Below, piece after piece: positions 1 to 8,752 of a stretch of DNA of 64,000 nucleotides; the stretch's first letter is position 1, and each line of letters starts with the position of its first letter. The notes under the pieces were generated by a model, which had not been told where the DNA came from, did not search any database, and saw only the letters and a program-made list of their open reading frames with translations. The stretch spans positions 29,365-93,364 of the forward strand of contig NZ_BAAAPN010000106.1 in the NCBI RefSeq assembly GCF_039531165.1, written 5' to 3'. Both the position numbers and the translations under genes were made by a program. Origin of the DNA: Nostocoides_A vanveenii (GTDB lineage: Bacteria > Actinomycetota > Actinomycetes > Actinomycetales > Dermatophilaceae).

Positions 1-2
1 CC

Positions 3-923
3 GTTGTCGGGGCGACCTCGGTCCTGCCCCGCTCCGGCGGGGGCCTGGGCATTCTCACGCCCATCCTGATCCTGGCGATCATCGCGGTGATTGGGCTCGC
101 GAGTGCCGATGTGGCACAACGCGATCGCTGGCTCGGCCGGCGCTCGGGATGGCCGGCCCTCGCGCGCCTGGCCGGTGGCCTGATCGCCGTCGTCGTCGGC
201 ACCGTCGTGATGCTCAGCGGGGGGACATCGGCCGCGGAGGCCTGGGACATCGTCCTCGCCACCGTGGTGGTGTTGCTCGGGTTCACCCTGCTATTGGCGC
301 CCTGGGTGCTGCGGCTGCTCCACGACGTCGGGGAAGCCCGGACGGCCCGTGCCCTCGCGGACGAACGGGCCGATATCGCCGCCCACTTGCACGACTCGGT
401 GCTTCAGACCTTGGCGCTGATCCAACGCCAAGCCGGCGACGCCACCCGCGTCGCCACGCTCGCCCGCGTGCAGGAACGCGAGTTGCGCACCTATCTCTAC
501 GGTGGCGGCAGTGTGGATCAGACGACGCTCAGCGGCGCGCTCGCGGAGGTGATCGATGAGGTCGAGGTCGCCCACGGCATACCGATCGATGTGGTCGTCA
601 CGGGGGACTGCCCGCTGGATGAGCATGTGCAGGCGATGGTGCGGGCGCTGCGCGAGGCGCTCCTCAACGCCGCCAACCACGGGGCCGCGCCGATCGCGGC
701 CTATGTCGAGTGCGGACCGGACCGGATCGAGGCCTTTGTGCGCGACCACGGCCCGGGCCTGAATCTCGATGCCATCCCCGAGGATCGGCTCGGCGTGCGC
801 GAGTCGATCCAGGGCCGGATGACGCGCGTCGGCGGCAACGCGAAGGTGCGCCGGCTCGAGCCGGGCACCGAATGGACCTTGACCCTGCCGCGCGTGGCCG
901 CGGCCCCCACCGGAGGAAACTGA
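3..923 (+). CDS. Sensor histidine kinase, C-terminal part (5' end outside window)
   Basis: The open frame enters from the left edge, so the N-terminus is missing. Two hydrophobic stretches (about bases 45-100 and 165-310) look like membrane segments. They are followed by a dimerisation helix with the HLHDSVLQTL motif (phospho-accepting His at bases 390-392), typical of HisKA_3/NarL-type kinases. A short HATPase domain follows, with ALREALLNAANHG (N box) and RDHGPGL (G1 box). The kinase should autophosphorylate and pass phosphate to the LuxR-type regulator whose ATG overlaps its stop codon (TGATG). The stimulus is unknown. The length and the sensor part cannot be judged here. MacS/PspC-type kinases of actinobacteria are the nearest family I recognise. 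Confidence 0.85.
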   Translation, partial: VVGATSVLPRSGGGLGILTPILILAIIAVIGLASADVAQRDRWLGRRSGWPALARLAGGLIAVVVGTVVMLSGGTSAAEAWDIVLATVVVLLGFTLLLAPWVLRLLHDVGEARTARALADERADIAAHLHDSVLQTLALIQRQAGDATRVATLARVQERELRTYLYGGGSVDQTTLSGALAEVIDEVEVAHGIPIDVVVTGDCPLDEHVQAMVRALREALLNAANHGAAPIAAYVECGPDRIEAFVRDHGPGLNLDAIPEDRLGVRESIQGRMTRVGGNAKVRRLEPGTEWTLTLPRVAAAPTGGN

Positions 924-1621
924 TGAAAACTGCTCCCGCCCCCACCACGCCAGTGCGTGTCGTCCTCGTCGACGACCACAAGATGTTCCGCACCGGAGTG
1001 CGCGCCGAGTTGACCGAAGTGGCGCCCGGCCTGCTCGACATCGTCGGCGAGGCCGCGGACGTCGACACCGCCATCAAGGTGATCCGCGCCGAACTGCCCG
1101 ATGTGGTCCTGCTCGATGTGCACCTGCCCGGGGGCAATGGCCGCGGCGGTGTCGACGTGCTCCAGGGGTGCGTCGCGGTCGACAGCCGCCGGGGCGTGCC
1201 CGTGCGTTTCCTCGCGCTGTCGGTCTCGGATGCGGCGGAGGATGTGCTCGCGGTGATCCGCGCCGGGTCGCGCGGCTATGTCACCAAGTCGATCACCGGG
1301 ACCGATCTGGCGGCGGCGATCAAGCGGGTCGCGGACGGGGATGCCGTGTTCTCGCCGCGGCTGGCGGGCTTCGTGCTCGACGCCTTCGGTGTTGCGGCCG
1401 GCGAGATCGCCGAGGTCGATGAAGAGCTGGACCGGCTCTCCCAGCGCGAGCGCGAAGTGATGCGCCTGATCGCACGAGGATATCAATACAAGGAAGTCGC
1501 GCGCGAGTTGTTCATCTCGGTGAAAACCGTTGAGACGCATGTGTCTTCGGTGTTGCGCAAGTTGCAACTGTCGTCCCGGCACGAACTCACCGCCTGGGCG
1601 ATGGGCCGTAAGCTCATCTAG
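923..1621 (+). CDS. LuxR/NarL-family response regulator
   Basis: A 232-residue two-domain regulator. The N-terminal receiver domain carries the acidic pair D17-D18 (VLVDDHKMF) and the predicted phosphoacceptor D65 (VVLLDVHLPGG). The C-terminal LuxR helix-turn-helix lies at about residues 170-232 (LSQREREVMRLIARG ... VKTVETHVSSVLRKL). The ATG at 923 overlaps the kinase stop by one base, so the two are translationally coupled. Its own TAG overlaps the GTG of the fructosidase gene downstream, which suggests that all three genes share one transcript. The receiver loop has extra residues after the acceptor (GGNGRGGVD), a pattern seen in actinobacterial NarL-type regulators. The target genes are not evident from the sequence. 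Confidence 0.92.
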   Translation: MKTAPAPTTPVRVVLVDDHKMFRTGVRAELTEVAPGLLDIVGEAADVDTAIKVIRAELPDVVLLDVHLPGGNGRGGVDVLQGCVAVDSRRGVPVRFLALSVSDAAEDVLAVIRAGSRGYVTKSITGTDLAAAIKRVADGDAVFSPRLAGFVLDAFGVAAGEIAEVDEELDRLSQREREVMRLIARGYQYKEVARELFISVKTVETHVSSVLRKLQLSSRHELTAWAMGRKLI

Positions 1622-2850
1622 TGCGCCACGCTCTGCCCGAATATCACATTCGCCCCGGCTACGGCTGGCTCAACGACCCCAACGGAGTGACGCGCTACGC
1701 CGATCGCTGGCACGTCTTCTTCCAACACAACGCCGCGGCACCGGTCCACGGCAATATCCAGTGGGGTCATGTCTCCAGCTCGGATCTCGCGTCGTGGACC
1801 GAGCACCCGGTCGCCTTCGGGCCGACCGCGGGCGGGCCGGACGCGGGCGGGTGCTGGTCCGGTGTTTTCGCCGGAGACCTCGGCCGGCCAGCGGTGGTCT
1901 ATTCCGGCATCGCCGGCGAGACCCCGCACAGCACCGTATGCCTGCGGTGGGGCAGCCCGGATCTCCTCGCCTGGTCGGATCCGATCGTCGTGGCCGAGAC
2001 CCCGTCCGAGCTCGGGGTGGTCGTCATGCGAGACCCCTATGTCTTCACCTTCGAGGGCCGGCGCTGGGCGCTGTTGGGGGCCGAGTTGGAGGGACGTGAG
2101 GCCGCTGTCCTGCGATTCTCTTGCGACGACATCCTGGCCTGGCGCTATGAGGGGATTGTCGCGCAGCACTCCGATCCGGTCCTCGACGCGATCCCGGAAG
2201 GCGAGATCTGGGAGTGCCCGCAGCTGATCGTGGACGGCGACGCGGCGGCGTTGGTCGTCTCGGTGCAGCGCGACCGGCAGCTCGAAGAAGTGATGTGGGC
2301 CGTCGGCCGGCTCGAATCGGAGTCTGGTGCACCGCATTTCCTGGCGTCGACAATCGGTGAGCTTGATCATGGGCGGAGCTTCTATGCCCCGCAGATCGTT
2401 GCCGACGATGGGGGAGCGCTGTGCTTGGGCTGGGTCCGCGAACTCGAGCGGCACCCCGCCCCGCCGCCTGTCGCCGGCTGCCTGACCCTGCCGCGCCGGC
2501 TGCGGATCGCCGGCCAGGAGGTGGTCAGCGACGTCGACCCGGGCGTGGTGGAGGTGCTGACGCGCGGTGGGGAGACGACGGCGCTGGCGACCGGACGGCA
2601 TACGGTCTCGGCGGGGCGGGTGGTGGTGAGCGGGCCCGCGCTGCTCAGCGCCGAGGGTGACCCCTCCATCCAACTCGACCTGCCCGCGGGCGGGACGGTC
2701 TGGCTGGACGCCGACGTGGCCGAGGCCTTCGTCGACGGGGACGCCCCCACCACCCGGCGCGGGCTGGGGGACTGGGTGCTCGACCTACCGGACGGCTCGG
2801 CCGCGGCGTTGACCGAGGTGCGGGCCGAGCAACAGTGGCAGGCGCGCTGA
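1621..2850 (+). CDS. Glycoside hydrolase family 32 (beta-fructosidase)
   Basis: A 409-residue GH32 enzyme that hydrolyses beta-fructosidic bonds in sucrose, levan or inulin-type substrates; which of these cannot be told. The three family landmarks are present: WLNDPNG at residues 16-22 with nucleophile D19, the RDP motif at R137-D138-P139 (transition-state stabiliser D138), and WEC at 197-199 with acid/base E198. The C-terminal beta-sandwich is short, so the protein is smaller than typical invertases (about 480-550 residues). No signal peptide is seen, so I infer intracellular action. The GTG start at 1621 is chosen because it overlaps the regulator stop (TAGTG) and the WLNDPNG motif then sits close to the N-terminus as is usual. 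Coupling to a two-component system is unusual for this enzyme. Confidence 0.9.
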   Translation: MRHALPEYHIRPGYGWLNDPNGVTRYADRWHVFFQHNAAAPVHGNIQWGHVSSSDLASWTEHPVAFGPTAGGPDAGGCWSGVFAGDLGRPAVVYSGIAGETPHSTVCLRWGSPDLLAWSDPIVVAETPSELGVVVMRDPYVFTFEGRRWALLGAELEGREAAVLRFSCDDILAWRYEGIVAQHSDPVLDAIPEGEIWECPQLIVDGDAAALVVSVQRDRQLEEVMWAVGRLESESGAPHFLASTIGELDHGRSFYAPQIVADDGGALCLGWVRELERHPAPPPVAGCLTLPRRLRIAGQEVVSDVDPGVVEVLTRGGETTALATGRHTVSAGRVVVSGPALLSAEGDPSIQLDLPAGGTVWLDADVAEAFVDGDAPTTRRGLGDWVLDLPDGSAAALTEVRAEQQWQAR

Positions 2851-2911
2851 CCAGCCATTGGTCGGCGGGCCTGCGCGGGTCTCGGGGGCTTCTCGCCTAA
2901 GGTTGGCGCCC

Positions 2912-3286
2912 GTGGAGATCCTCACCAATGTCCTTGTCCTCATCCATCTGATCGGGATGGCGGCGATCGTCGGCGGCTGGATCAGCCTGCGAGTGCGCGG
3001 TGTGGAGTCCGGTCGCGGCCTCTCGGTCGTGGTGTGGGGCGCGCGCTTCCAGATCCTCACCGGGCTCGCCCTGGTCGGCATTCACGAGTCCCAGAAGGAC
3101 CCGCTCAACCACGCCAAGATCGGGGTCAAGCTGGCCATCGCCCTCGCCTGCGCCGCGTGTGCGGAGATGGCCGCCGCCCGCGCCCGGCGCGGCTCCGGCG
3201 ACAGCAAGCTCATCGACTACGCCGGCGTGCTCGGCATCCTCAACACCGCCGTGGCCGCCCTGTGGGAGACCAGCGCCAGTTCCTAA
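2912..3286 (+). CDS. Small integral membrane protein
   Basis: 124 residues from a GTG at 2912, chosen over an upstream in-frame ATG because the hydrophobic N-terminus (EILTNVLVLIHLIGMAAIVGG) starts directly there. About four hydrophobic helices can be drawn, with His in the first (IHLIGM) and another after the second (GIHESQ), a layout reminiscent of small cytochrome b-like or CopD-like membrane proteins. I do not recognise a named family and assign no function. The stop codon TAA lies inside the left arm of the long palindrome that follows. Confidence 0.75.
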   Translation: MEILTNVLVLIHLIGMAAIVGGWISLRVRGVESGRGLSVVVWGARFQILTGLALVGIHESQKDPLNHAKIGVKLAIALACAACAEMAAARARRGSGDSKLIDYAGVLGILNTAVAALWETSASS

Positions 3287-3367
3287 ACCCTGCTAACAGA
3301 CGTTAGGTGACGTCGAGCAGGGTAGACCCTGCTGTAGGTCACCTAACGTGTGTTAGCAGGGTTTAGG
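3282..3367. repeat. Dispersed long palindrome, copy A (bidirectional terminator candidate)
   Basis: An 86-bp imperfect palindrome between two convergent genes. The outer arms are CCTAAACCCTGCTAACA and TGTTAGCAGGGTTTAGG; the inner arms contain GTTAGGTGAC/GTCACCTAAC and GAGCAGGGT/ACCCTGCT. A second copy lies at 18,231-18,292 with only 4 mismatches in 62 aligned bases, so this is a repeat family rather than a private terminator. The membrane-protein stop codon is inside the left arm. Confidence 0.9.
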
Positions 3368-3380
3368 TATCGGGGGCCGG

Positions 3381-4352
3381 TCACGGGAGAAGCAGGAGTT
3401 TGCCCGTGCTCGCGCGGGACTCCAGCGTGTCGTATGCCGTGGCCGCTTCTGCGAGCGGCCACTCACCCCCGATCTCCAGGTGCAACGAGCCGTCGGCGAG
3501 CGCGCCGAGGATCTCCCCGCCCCGCCAGAGCAACTCCTCCCGGTCAAGGACATAGTGCGCCAGGGTCGGCCGGGTCACGAAGAGCGAGCCGCCGGCATTG
3601 AGACGCTGCAGATCGAAGGGCGGCACTTGCCCGCTCGCGCCACCGAAGAGCACGAGCATCCCGCGCGGCCGCAGGGAGGCGAGCGAGGCGTCGAAGGTGT
3701 CCTTGCCCACGCCGTCATACGCCACGTCGACGCCGCGGCCACCGGTGGCCGCGCGAACGGCGTCGGCCAGATCGTCGGTGTCCCGGTAGTTGATCAGCAC
3801 ATCGGCGCCGAGACCTTCGGCGATCGCCAGCTTCTCGGCAGACCCGGCGGTCGCGATCACCCGGCCACCCTTGGCGGTGATCAACTGCACGAGCAACTGG
3901 CCGACGCCCCCGGCGGCGGCGTGGACGAGCGCGATGTCGCCGGGTTGCACGGCATAGGTCGACTTGACCAGGTAGTGCGCGGTCATGCCCTGCAGCATCG
4001 CGGCCGCGGCGGTCGTCAGCGGCACTCCGTCCGGCACCGGCACGAGTTGCGCGGCGGGCTGGTTGCTCAGCCCGGCCGCACTGCCGAGCGACATCGCCCA
4101 GGCGACGCGATCGCCCGGACGCAGGTCGACCCCGTCACCGACCGCGACGACCTCGCCGGCTCCCTCCATCCCGAGCGTGAACGGCGTGGGGATGGGGTAG
4201 ACGCCCTGGCGCTGATAGACATCGATGAAGTTCACGCCTGTCGCGGCGACCTTGATCTGGGCCTGTCCTGGCCCCGGCGGTGGGACGTCGACGTCGCGCA
4301 CCTGCAGCACGTCGCTTCCGCCGTTCGCGGTGACGATCAGGGCCTTAGTCAT
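3381..4352 (-). CDS. qor: NAD(P)H:quinone oxidoreductase, zinc-independent MDR family
   Basis: 323 residues from the ATG at 4352 (MTKALIVTANGG). It is a medium-chain dehydrogenase/reductase with an N-terminal GroES-like domain (GVNFIDVYQRQGVYP, typical of quinone reductase) and a Rossmann nucleotide-binding domain with the AAAGGVGQLLVQL signature near residues 145-160. The zinc-binding cysteines and histidines of alcohol dehydrogenases are absent. It should reduce quinones or reactive carbonyls with NADPH in the cytosol. It is the last gene of a three-gene minus-strand operon with two acetyltransferases; its ATG overlaps the upstream stop (ATGA). It converges on the small membrane gene across the palindrome. 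Confidence 0.88.
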   Translation of the reverse strand: MTKALIVTANGGSDVLQVRDVDVPPPGPGQAQIKVAATGVNFIDVYQRQGVYPIPTPFTLGMEGAGEVVAVGDGVDLRPGDRVAWAMSLGSAAGLSNQPAAQLVPVPDGVPLTTAAAAMLQGMTAHYLVKSTYAVQPGDIALVHAAAGGVGQLLVQLITAKGGRVIATAGSAEKLAIAEGLGADVLINYRDTDDLADAVRAATGGRGVDVAYDGVGKDTFDASLASLRPRGMLVLFGGASGQVPPFDLQRLNAGGSLFVTRPTLAHYVLDREELLWRGGEILGALADGSLHLEIGGEWPLAEAATAYDTLESRASTGKLLLLP

Positions 4353-4846
4353 CGTGCTCCTCCAAGTCGGGTCAGGGTCTCGCCGTCGGCGCGGTAGTCG
4401 ATCCACTCATCCATCGGGCGGGCGCCGAGAGCGTCGTAGAACTCGATGGCGGGCGTGTTCCACCGCAACACCCACCATTCCAGACGGCGGTAGCCGCGCT
4501 CGGTGCAGACGCGGGCGAGTTCGAGGAGGAGTGCCTTGCCCAGTCCGCTGCCGCGGTGCGCCCGGTCGACATAGAGATCCTCGAGGTGGATGCCGGGCTT
4601 GCCAGTCCACGTGGAGAAGGTCAAGAACCACACGGCCATGCCGACCACCGCACCGTCCACCTCCGCGACATGGGCGTATGCCGTCGGCGCGCCCGCTCCC
4701 GGGAAGAGTGCGGTCGCGAAGTCGGCCTCGGTGGCGTCGACAGCATCGGGCTCGCGCTCGTACACCGCGAGTGCGCGCACCAGCCCCAGGATGGCCGGGA
4801 CATCGGCGGCCGTCGCGGCTCGAATCGTGGGGCCGGAGCCGATCAT
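4349..4846 (-). CDS. GNAT-family N-acetyltransferase (SSAT-like)
   Basis: 165 residues, a single GNAT domain. The acetyl-CoA pyrophosphate loop is visible as VDRAHRGSGLGKALL (R/Q-x-x-G-x-G/A pattern), followed by the C-terminal WWVLRWNTPAIEFYDALGA segment characteristic of the diamine/spermidine acetyltransferase-like branch. The substrate is unknown; a small amine is possible. It is the middle gene of the operon, overlapping the upstream acetyltransferase stop and the downstream qor start by 4 bases each. Confidence 0.85.
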   Translation of the reverse strand: MIGSGPTIRAATAADVPAILGLVRALAVYEREPDAVDATEADFATALFPGAGAPTAYAHVAEVDGAVVGMAVWFLTFSTWTGKPGIHLEDLYVDRAHRGSGLGKALLLELARVCTERGYRRLEWWVLRWNTPAIEFYDALGARPMDEWIDYRADGETLTRLGGAR

Positions 4847-5409
4847 CGGGCACTCGATTCGATCCAGTAGCGCCGCACCAGCCGACCGTCGCCCGCGGTC
4901 ACGGTGCTCTCCAGCCAGCCCCCATTGGCCTCGATGACGCTCGCGGAGCCGAGATTGTCGTCATCACAGGTGACCAGCACCCGGTCCAGCCCGAGATCCG
5001 CGCACCTATCGAGCGCCTGCCGAAGGGCCTCGGTCGCATGGCCCTGGCGGCGGGCGCTGGGCCGCACGCTGTAGCCGATGTGGCCACCTTCACGAAGCAG
5101 GAAGTCGTTGAGGTCATGCCGGATCGCCAGGGAGCCGACGTACCCGCCCGCCTCGACCAGCCATAGGAAGGTGCACGGCACATACCCGGGCCGCTGGCGC
5201 CGGCCGAGGTCGTTCTGGTGAGCGACGAAGCGGGCGAATCCCTCCGCCGTCTCGAGTTCGGCCCGCGTGAACGTGCGGACGGTGCCGTCCGTGTCGACCC
5301 GCTCCCAATCGCCGTCGCCGTCGCGGTGGGCATCGCCGAACTCGTCCACGGCGTCGAGATAGGAGCGGTGCAGATCGGTCGTCGGTGCGCGCAGGTCCAC
5401 CGTTGCCAC
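4843..5409 (-). CDS. GNAT-family N-acetyltransferase
   Basis: 188 residues, first gene of the operon. The GNAT fold is indicated by the beta-strand VGSLAIRHDL, the acetyl-CoA loop VRPSARRQGHATEAL, and the C-terminal DNLGSASVIEANGG motif typical of amino-acid-type acetyltransferases (RimJ/YjaB-like). The N-terminal about 60 residues (DEFGDAHRDGDGDWERVDTDG) are acidic. The start at 5409 gives MATVDLRAP. It is divergent from the DUF2461 gene with about 50 bp between the starts, so a shared promoter region is likely. The substrate is unknown. Confidence 0.83.
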   Translation of the reverse strand: MATVDLRAPTTDLHRSYLDAVDEFGDAHRDGDGDWERVDTDGTVRTFTRAELETAEGFARFVAHQNDLGRRQRPGYVPCTFLWLVEAGGYVGSLAIRHDLNDFLLREGGHIGYSVRPSARRQGHATEALRQALDRCADLGLDRVLVTCDDDNLGSASVIEANGGWLESTVTAGDGRLVRRYWIESSAR

Positions 5410-5461
5410 GGTAGTCGTGAAGGGCGTTCGGCCGCCGGGCAGTCTGCCTAGGCTGGGGGGC

Positions 5462-6127
5462 GTGAGTCAGTTCACCGGGTTCGGGGCCGAGGCGCTGAGC
5501 TTCTACGAGGAGTTGGAACGCGACAACACGCGCGAGTGGTGGCTGGCGCACAAGTCGACGTATGACGCGGCCGTGCGTGCGCCCATCGCCGCGCTCGTCG
5601 CGGCTCTCGAACCCGACTTCGGTCCGGCGCACGTCTTCCGGCCCAATCTCGACGTCCGGTTCTCTGCGGACAAGGCGCCCTACAAGACCCACCAGGGCGC
5701 CTACTGCGCGACCGAGGCCAAGTCGTACTACTACGTGCACCTCGACGCGGACGGGCTACTGGTCGGGGCCGGCGGCTATCACTTTGCTCCCGACCAACTG
5801 GCCCGATTCCGCGGCGCGGTGGACAGCGATCTGGCCGGGCCCGAGTTGGAGAGCATCCTTGCCGCCTTGGAAGCCCAGGGTTTCGAGGCGGGGGGTGAGC
5901 TCCTCAAGAGCCGGCCGCGCGGCATACCGGCCGATCATCCGCGGCTGGACCTGGTACGGCACAAGAGCATCACGGTGCGCCGCGGCTTCGGCGCACCCGA
6001 CTGGATGTTCACGCCCGCCGCGGTCGCGCATGTCCGAGGTGAATGGGAGGCGCTGCGCATCTTCACCGGCTGGCTCGATCAGCATGTGGGGCCGACCGAG
6101 GTCGAGGACCGGCACGCTCGGCGTTAG
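5462..6127 (+). CDS. DUF2461 (TIGR02453) family protein
   Basis: 221 residues from the GTG at 5462 (SQFTGFGAEALSFYEELE). The family signature is clear: N-terminal FxGFxxxALxFYxxLxxxN, then RDNTREWWLAHKSTYD, the KAPYKTHQGAY motif near residues 65-75, and a C-terminal half with FxxxAxxxPR-like features. The biochemical function of the family is unknown. It stands alone between a divergent acetyltransferase and the helicase gene. A longer start at 5417 is possible but has no family support. Confidence 0.85.
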   Translation: MSQFTGFGAEALSFYEELERDNTREWWLAHKSTYDAAVRAPIAALVAALEPDFGPAHVFRPNLDVRFSADKAPYKTHQGAYCATEAKSYYYVHLDADGLLVGAGGYHFAPDQLARFRGAVDSDLAGPELESILAALEAQGFEAGGELLKSRPRGIPADHPRLDLVRHKSITVRRGFGAPDWMFTPAAVAHVRGEWEALRIFTGWLDQHVGPTEVEDRHARR

Positions 6128-6264
6128 TTGCCGACCAGCTCGGTCTCCCAGACCGGCGGAGCGGCAGAGCGAGGCCGCGGACCGCCACGGACGGCGTTGG
6201 GAGCGGCGGCGAGCGCCCATCGTGACCGCCCTGTCGGTGGTCGGACGTAGGGTTGGTGACCGAG

Positions 6265-8709
6265 ATGAGCACCCTTTTCGACGAGCTGCCCGAGTGGTCG
6301 GCCGATGTCACGGAGGCCGGCATCCCCGCGTGGGCGATGACGGCCGAGGGCCCTGCGCGCGCCCACCGCGGGGTGGCCGGTCGCGAGGTGGCAGGTGAGG
6401 CTCCGGGGCGGGGGGAGGCGCCGGCATACGGGCGGGTGGACGTCGAGAGCCTGCTCGCGGGCCTGAACCCTCAACAACGCGAGGCCGTCGTCCACGACGG
6501 GCCGCCGTTGTTGATCGTCGCCGGCGCCGGCTCGGGCAAGACCCGCGTGCTCGCGCATCGCATCGCCTACCTCCTTGGTCACCGGGGCGTCCAGCCCGGG
6601 CAGATCCTCGCCATCACCTTCACCAACAAGGCCGCCGCCGAGATGCGCGAGCGTGTGGCGAGCCTGGTCGGGCCGCGCGCCAAGGCCATGTGGGTGATGA
6701 CCTTCCACTCGGCGTGCGTGCGGATCCTGCGCCACGAGGCGAGCAAGGTCGGCCTGAAGTCGAGCTTCTCGATCTACGACGCGGCCGACAGCCACCGCCT
6801 GATGGCCCTGGTCCTGCGCGACATGGACCTCGACCCCAAGCGCTTCAACCCGCGCTCCTTCTCCCACCAGGTCAGCAACCTCAAGAACGACCTCATCGAC
6901 GAGGACACCTATGCCGCGCGGGTCGGCGAAGAGAACACGGGCACCGAGCAGGAGCGCCTGCTCGCCGAGGCCTACCGCACCTATCAGCGGCGACTGCGGC
7001 AGGCCAACGCCCTCGACTTCGACGACCTGATCATGACGACGGTCAACATCCTGCAGACCTTCCCCGATGTGGCCGAGCACTACCGGCGGCGCTTCCGGCA
7101 CATCTTGGTGGACGAGTACCAGGACACCAATCACGCGCAATATGTCCTGATCCGCGAGCTCGTCGGCGGCGAAGGAGCAACCCGGCGCGACGACCCGGAT
7201 GCCCCCGTCGTGCCACCCGGCGAACTCGTTGTCGTCGGTGACGCGGACCAGTCGATCTATGCCTTCCGCGGTGCGACGATCCGCAATATCGAGGAGTTCG
7301 AGGAGGACTATCCGCACGCTAAAGTCGTTCTGCTGGAACAGAACTACCGCTCGACGCAGACCATCCTGCGCGCCGCGAACGCCGTCATCCGGCGCAATCA
7401 GGGTCGGCGCGAGAAGACCCTGTGGTCCGAGGCCGGCGACGGCTCGGCGATCGTCGGCTATGTCGGGGACTCCGAGCACGACGAGGCGGCCTTCGTCGCG
7501 CGGCGCATCGACACGCTCGGCGACGAGTCCGGGGTGCAGCCGAAGGATGTCGCGGTCTTCTATCGCACCAATGCGCAGTCACGGGCCCTCGAAGAGGTCT
7601 TCATCCGCGTCGGTTTGCCCTACAAGGTCGTCGGCGGCACCCGGTTCTACGAGCGACGTGAGATCAAGGACGCGCTCGCCTATCTGCGTGTCCTGGCCAA
7701 CCCGGCGGACACGATCAACCTGCGACGGATTCTCAATGTCCCCAAGCGGGGGATCGGTGACCGGGCGGAGGCGTGCGTGGCCGCGCTGGCCGAACGTGAG
7801 CGGATCCCCTTCATCGCCGCCCTCGGCCGGGCGGCGGATGCCCCCGGCATCGCCACCCGCTCGGTCGCCGCGATTGACGGGTTCACCGGGATGCTCGAGC
7901 GGCTGCGGCTGGTCCGTGACGAGGGGAACGGCGTCGCCCCGCTGCTCGAGGCCGTGCTCGACCAGAGCGGGTATGTCGCGGAGTTGCGCGCCAGCCGCGA
8001 CCCCCAAGACGAGACACGCCTGGAGAACTTGCGCGAGTTGCTTTCCGTCGCAACGGAGTTCGACGAAGTCCGGATCGAGACGGGTGAGGTGATCGCGCTC
8101 GACGACTTCCTCGAGCAGGTGTCGCTGGTCGCCGACGCGGACGAGATCCCGGACACCGAGGACGGCGGCGGCGTCGTGACGCTGATGACACTGCATACGG
8201 CCAAGGGGCTGGAGTTCCCGGTCGTCTTCCTCACCGGCCTCGAGGACGGCACGTTCCCGCACCTGCGCTCGATGAACGACGAGAAGGAGATGGAGGAGGA
8301 GCGCCGCCTGGCGTATGTCGGCATCACCCGCGCCCGCGAACGCCTCCACGTCACCCGCGCGTCCGTCCGGCGCGCGTGGGGTGCACCGCAGTACCATCCC
8401 GCCTCGCGCTTCCTCGACGAGATCCCCCACGAGCTGATCGACTGGGAGCGGCTGGAGGTCGAGCCCCGGCGATCCTTCGAATCGCCCTCGCTGGCGCGCC
8501 TCGCGGCGCGCCCGGGCGTGCGCTCACCCGGCACCAAGCCGGTGTTGGCGCTCAAGGCGGGCGACCGGGTCTCGCACGACAGCTTCGGGCTGGGCACCGT
8601 GGTGCGCATCGACGGGCAGGGCGACAAAACCCAGGCGCACGTCGATTTCGGTGGGGACGCCGGCCTCAAGCGGCTCCTGCTGCGTTACGCCCCGCTGGTG
8701 AAGTTGTAG
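6265..8709 (+). CDS. pcrA: ATP-dependent DNA helicase PcrA/UvrD (SF1)
   Basis: 814 residues from the ATG at 6265; TTG 6253 and GTG 6256 are alternatives. The N-terminal about 60 residues are a low-complexity extension common in actinobacterial PcrA. Superfamily 1 motifs follow in order: Q-motif GLNPQQREAV, Walker A GAGSGKT (about 87-93), AITFTNKAAAEMRER (Ia), DEYQDTN (II), VVGDADQSIYAFRGA (III), LEQNYRSTQTIL (IV), TLHTAKGLEFPVVFLTG (V) and AYVGITRARERL (VI). The C-terminal about 50 residues form a Tudor-like tail (GDRVSHDSFGLGTVVRIDG) that binds RNA polymerase in PcrA. It should unwind DNA 3'-5' in repair and in resolving transcription-replication conflicts. Confidence 0.95.
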   Translation: MSTLFDELPEWSADVTEAGIPAWAMTAEGPARAHRGVAGREVAGEAPGRGEAPAYGRVDVESLLAGLNPQQREAVVHDGPPLLIVAGAGSGKTRVLAHRIAYLLGHRGVQPGQILAITFTNKAAAEMRERVASLVGPRAKAMWVMTFHSACVRILRHEASKVGLKSSFSIYDAADSHRLMALVLRDMDLDPKRFNPRSFSHQVSNLKNDLIDEDTYAARVGEENTGTEQERLLAEAYRTYQRRLRQANALDFDDLIMTTVNILQTFPDVAEHYRRRFRHILVDEYQDTNHAQYVLIRELVGGEGATRRDDPDAPVVPPGELVVVGDADQSIYAFRGATIRNIEEFEEDYPHAKVVLLEQNYRSTQTILRAANAVIRRNQGRREKTLWSEAGDGSAIVGYVGDSEHDEAAFVARRIDTLGDESGVQPKDVAVFYRTNAQSRALEEVFIRVGLPYKVVGGTRFYERREIKDALAYLRVLANPADTINLRRILNVPKRGIGDRAEACVAALAERERIPFIAALGRAADAPGIATRSVAAIDGFTGMLERLRLVRDEGNGVAPLLEAVLDQSGYVAELRASRDPQDETRLENLRELLSVATEFDEVRIETGEVIALDDFLEQVSLVADADEIPDTEDGGGVVTLMTLHTAKGLEFPVVFLTGLEDGTFPHLRSMNDEKEMEEERRLAYVGITRARERLHVTRASVRRAWGAPQYHPASRFLDEIPHELIDWERLEVEPRRSFESPSLARLAARPGVRSPGTKPVLALKAGDRVSHDSFGLGTVVRIDGQGDKTQAHVDFGGDAGLKRLLLRYAPLVKL

Positions 8710-8752
8710 ACCCCGCCGCGACGGGCGTGGGCCAGGCTGGTTGAGGCTGAGC

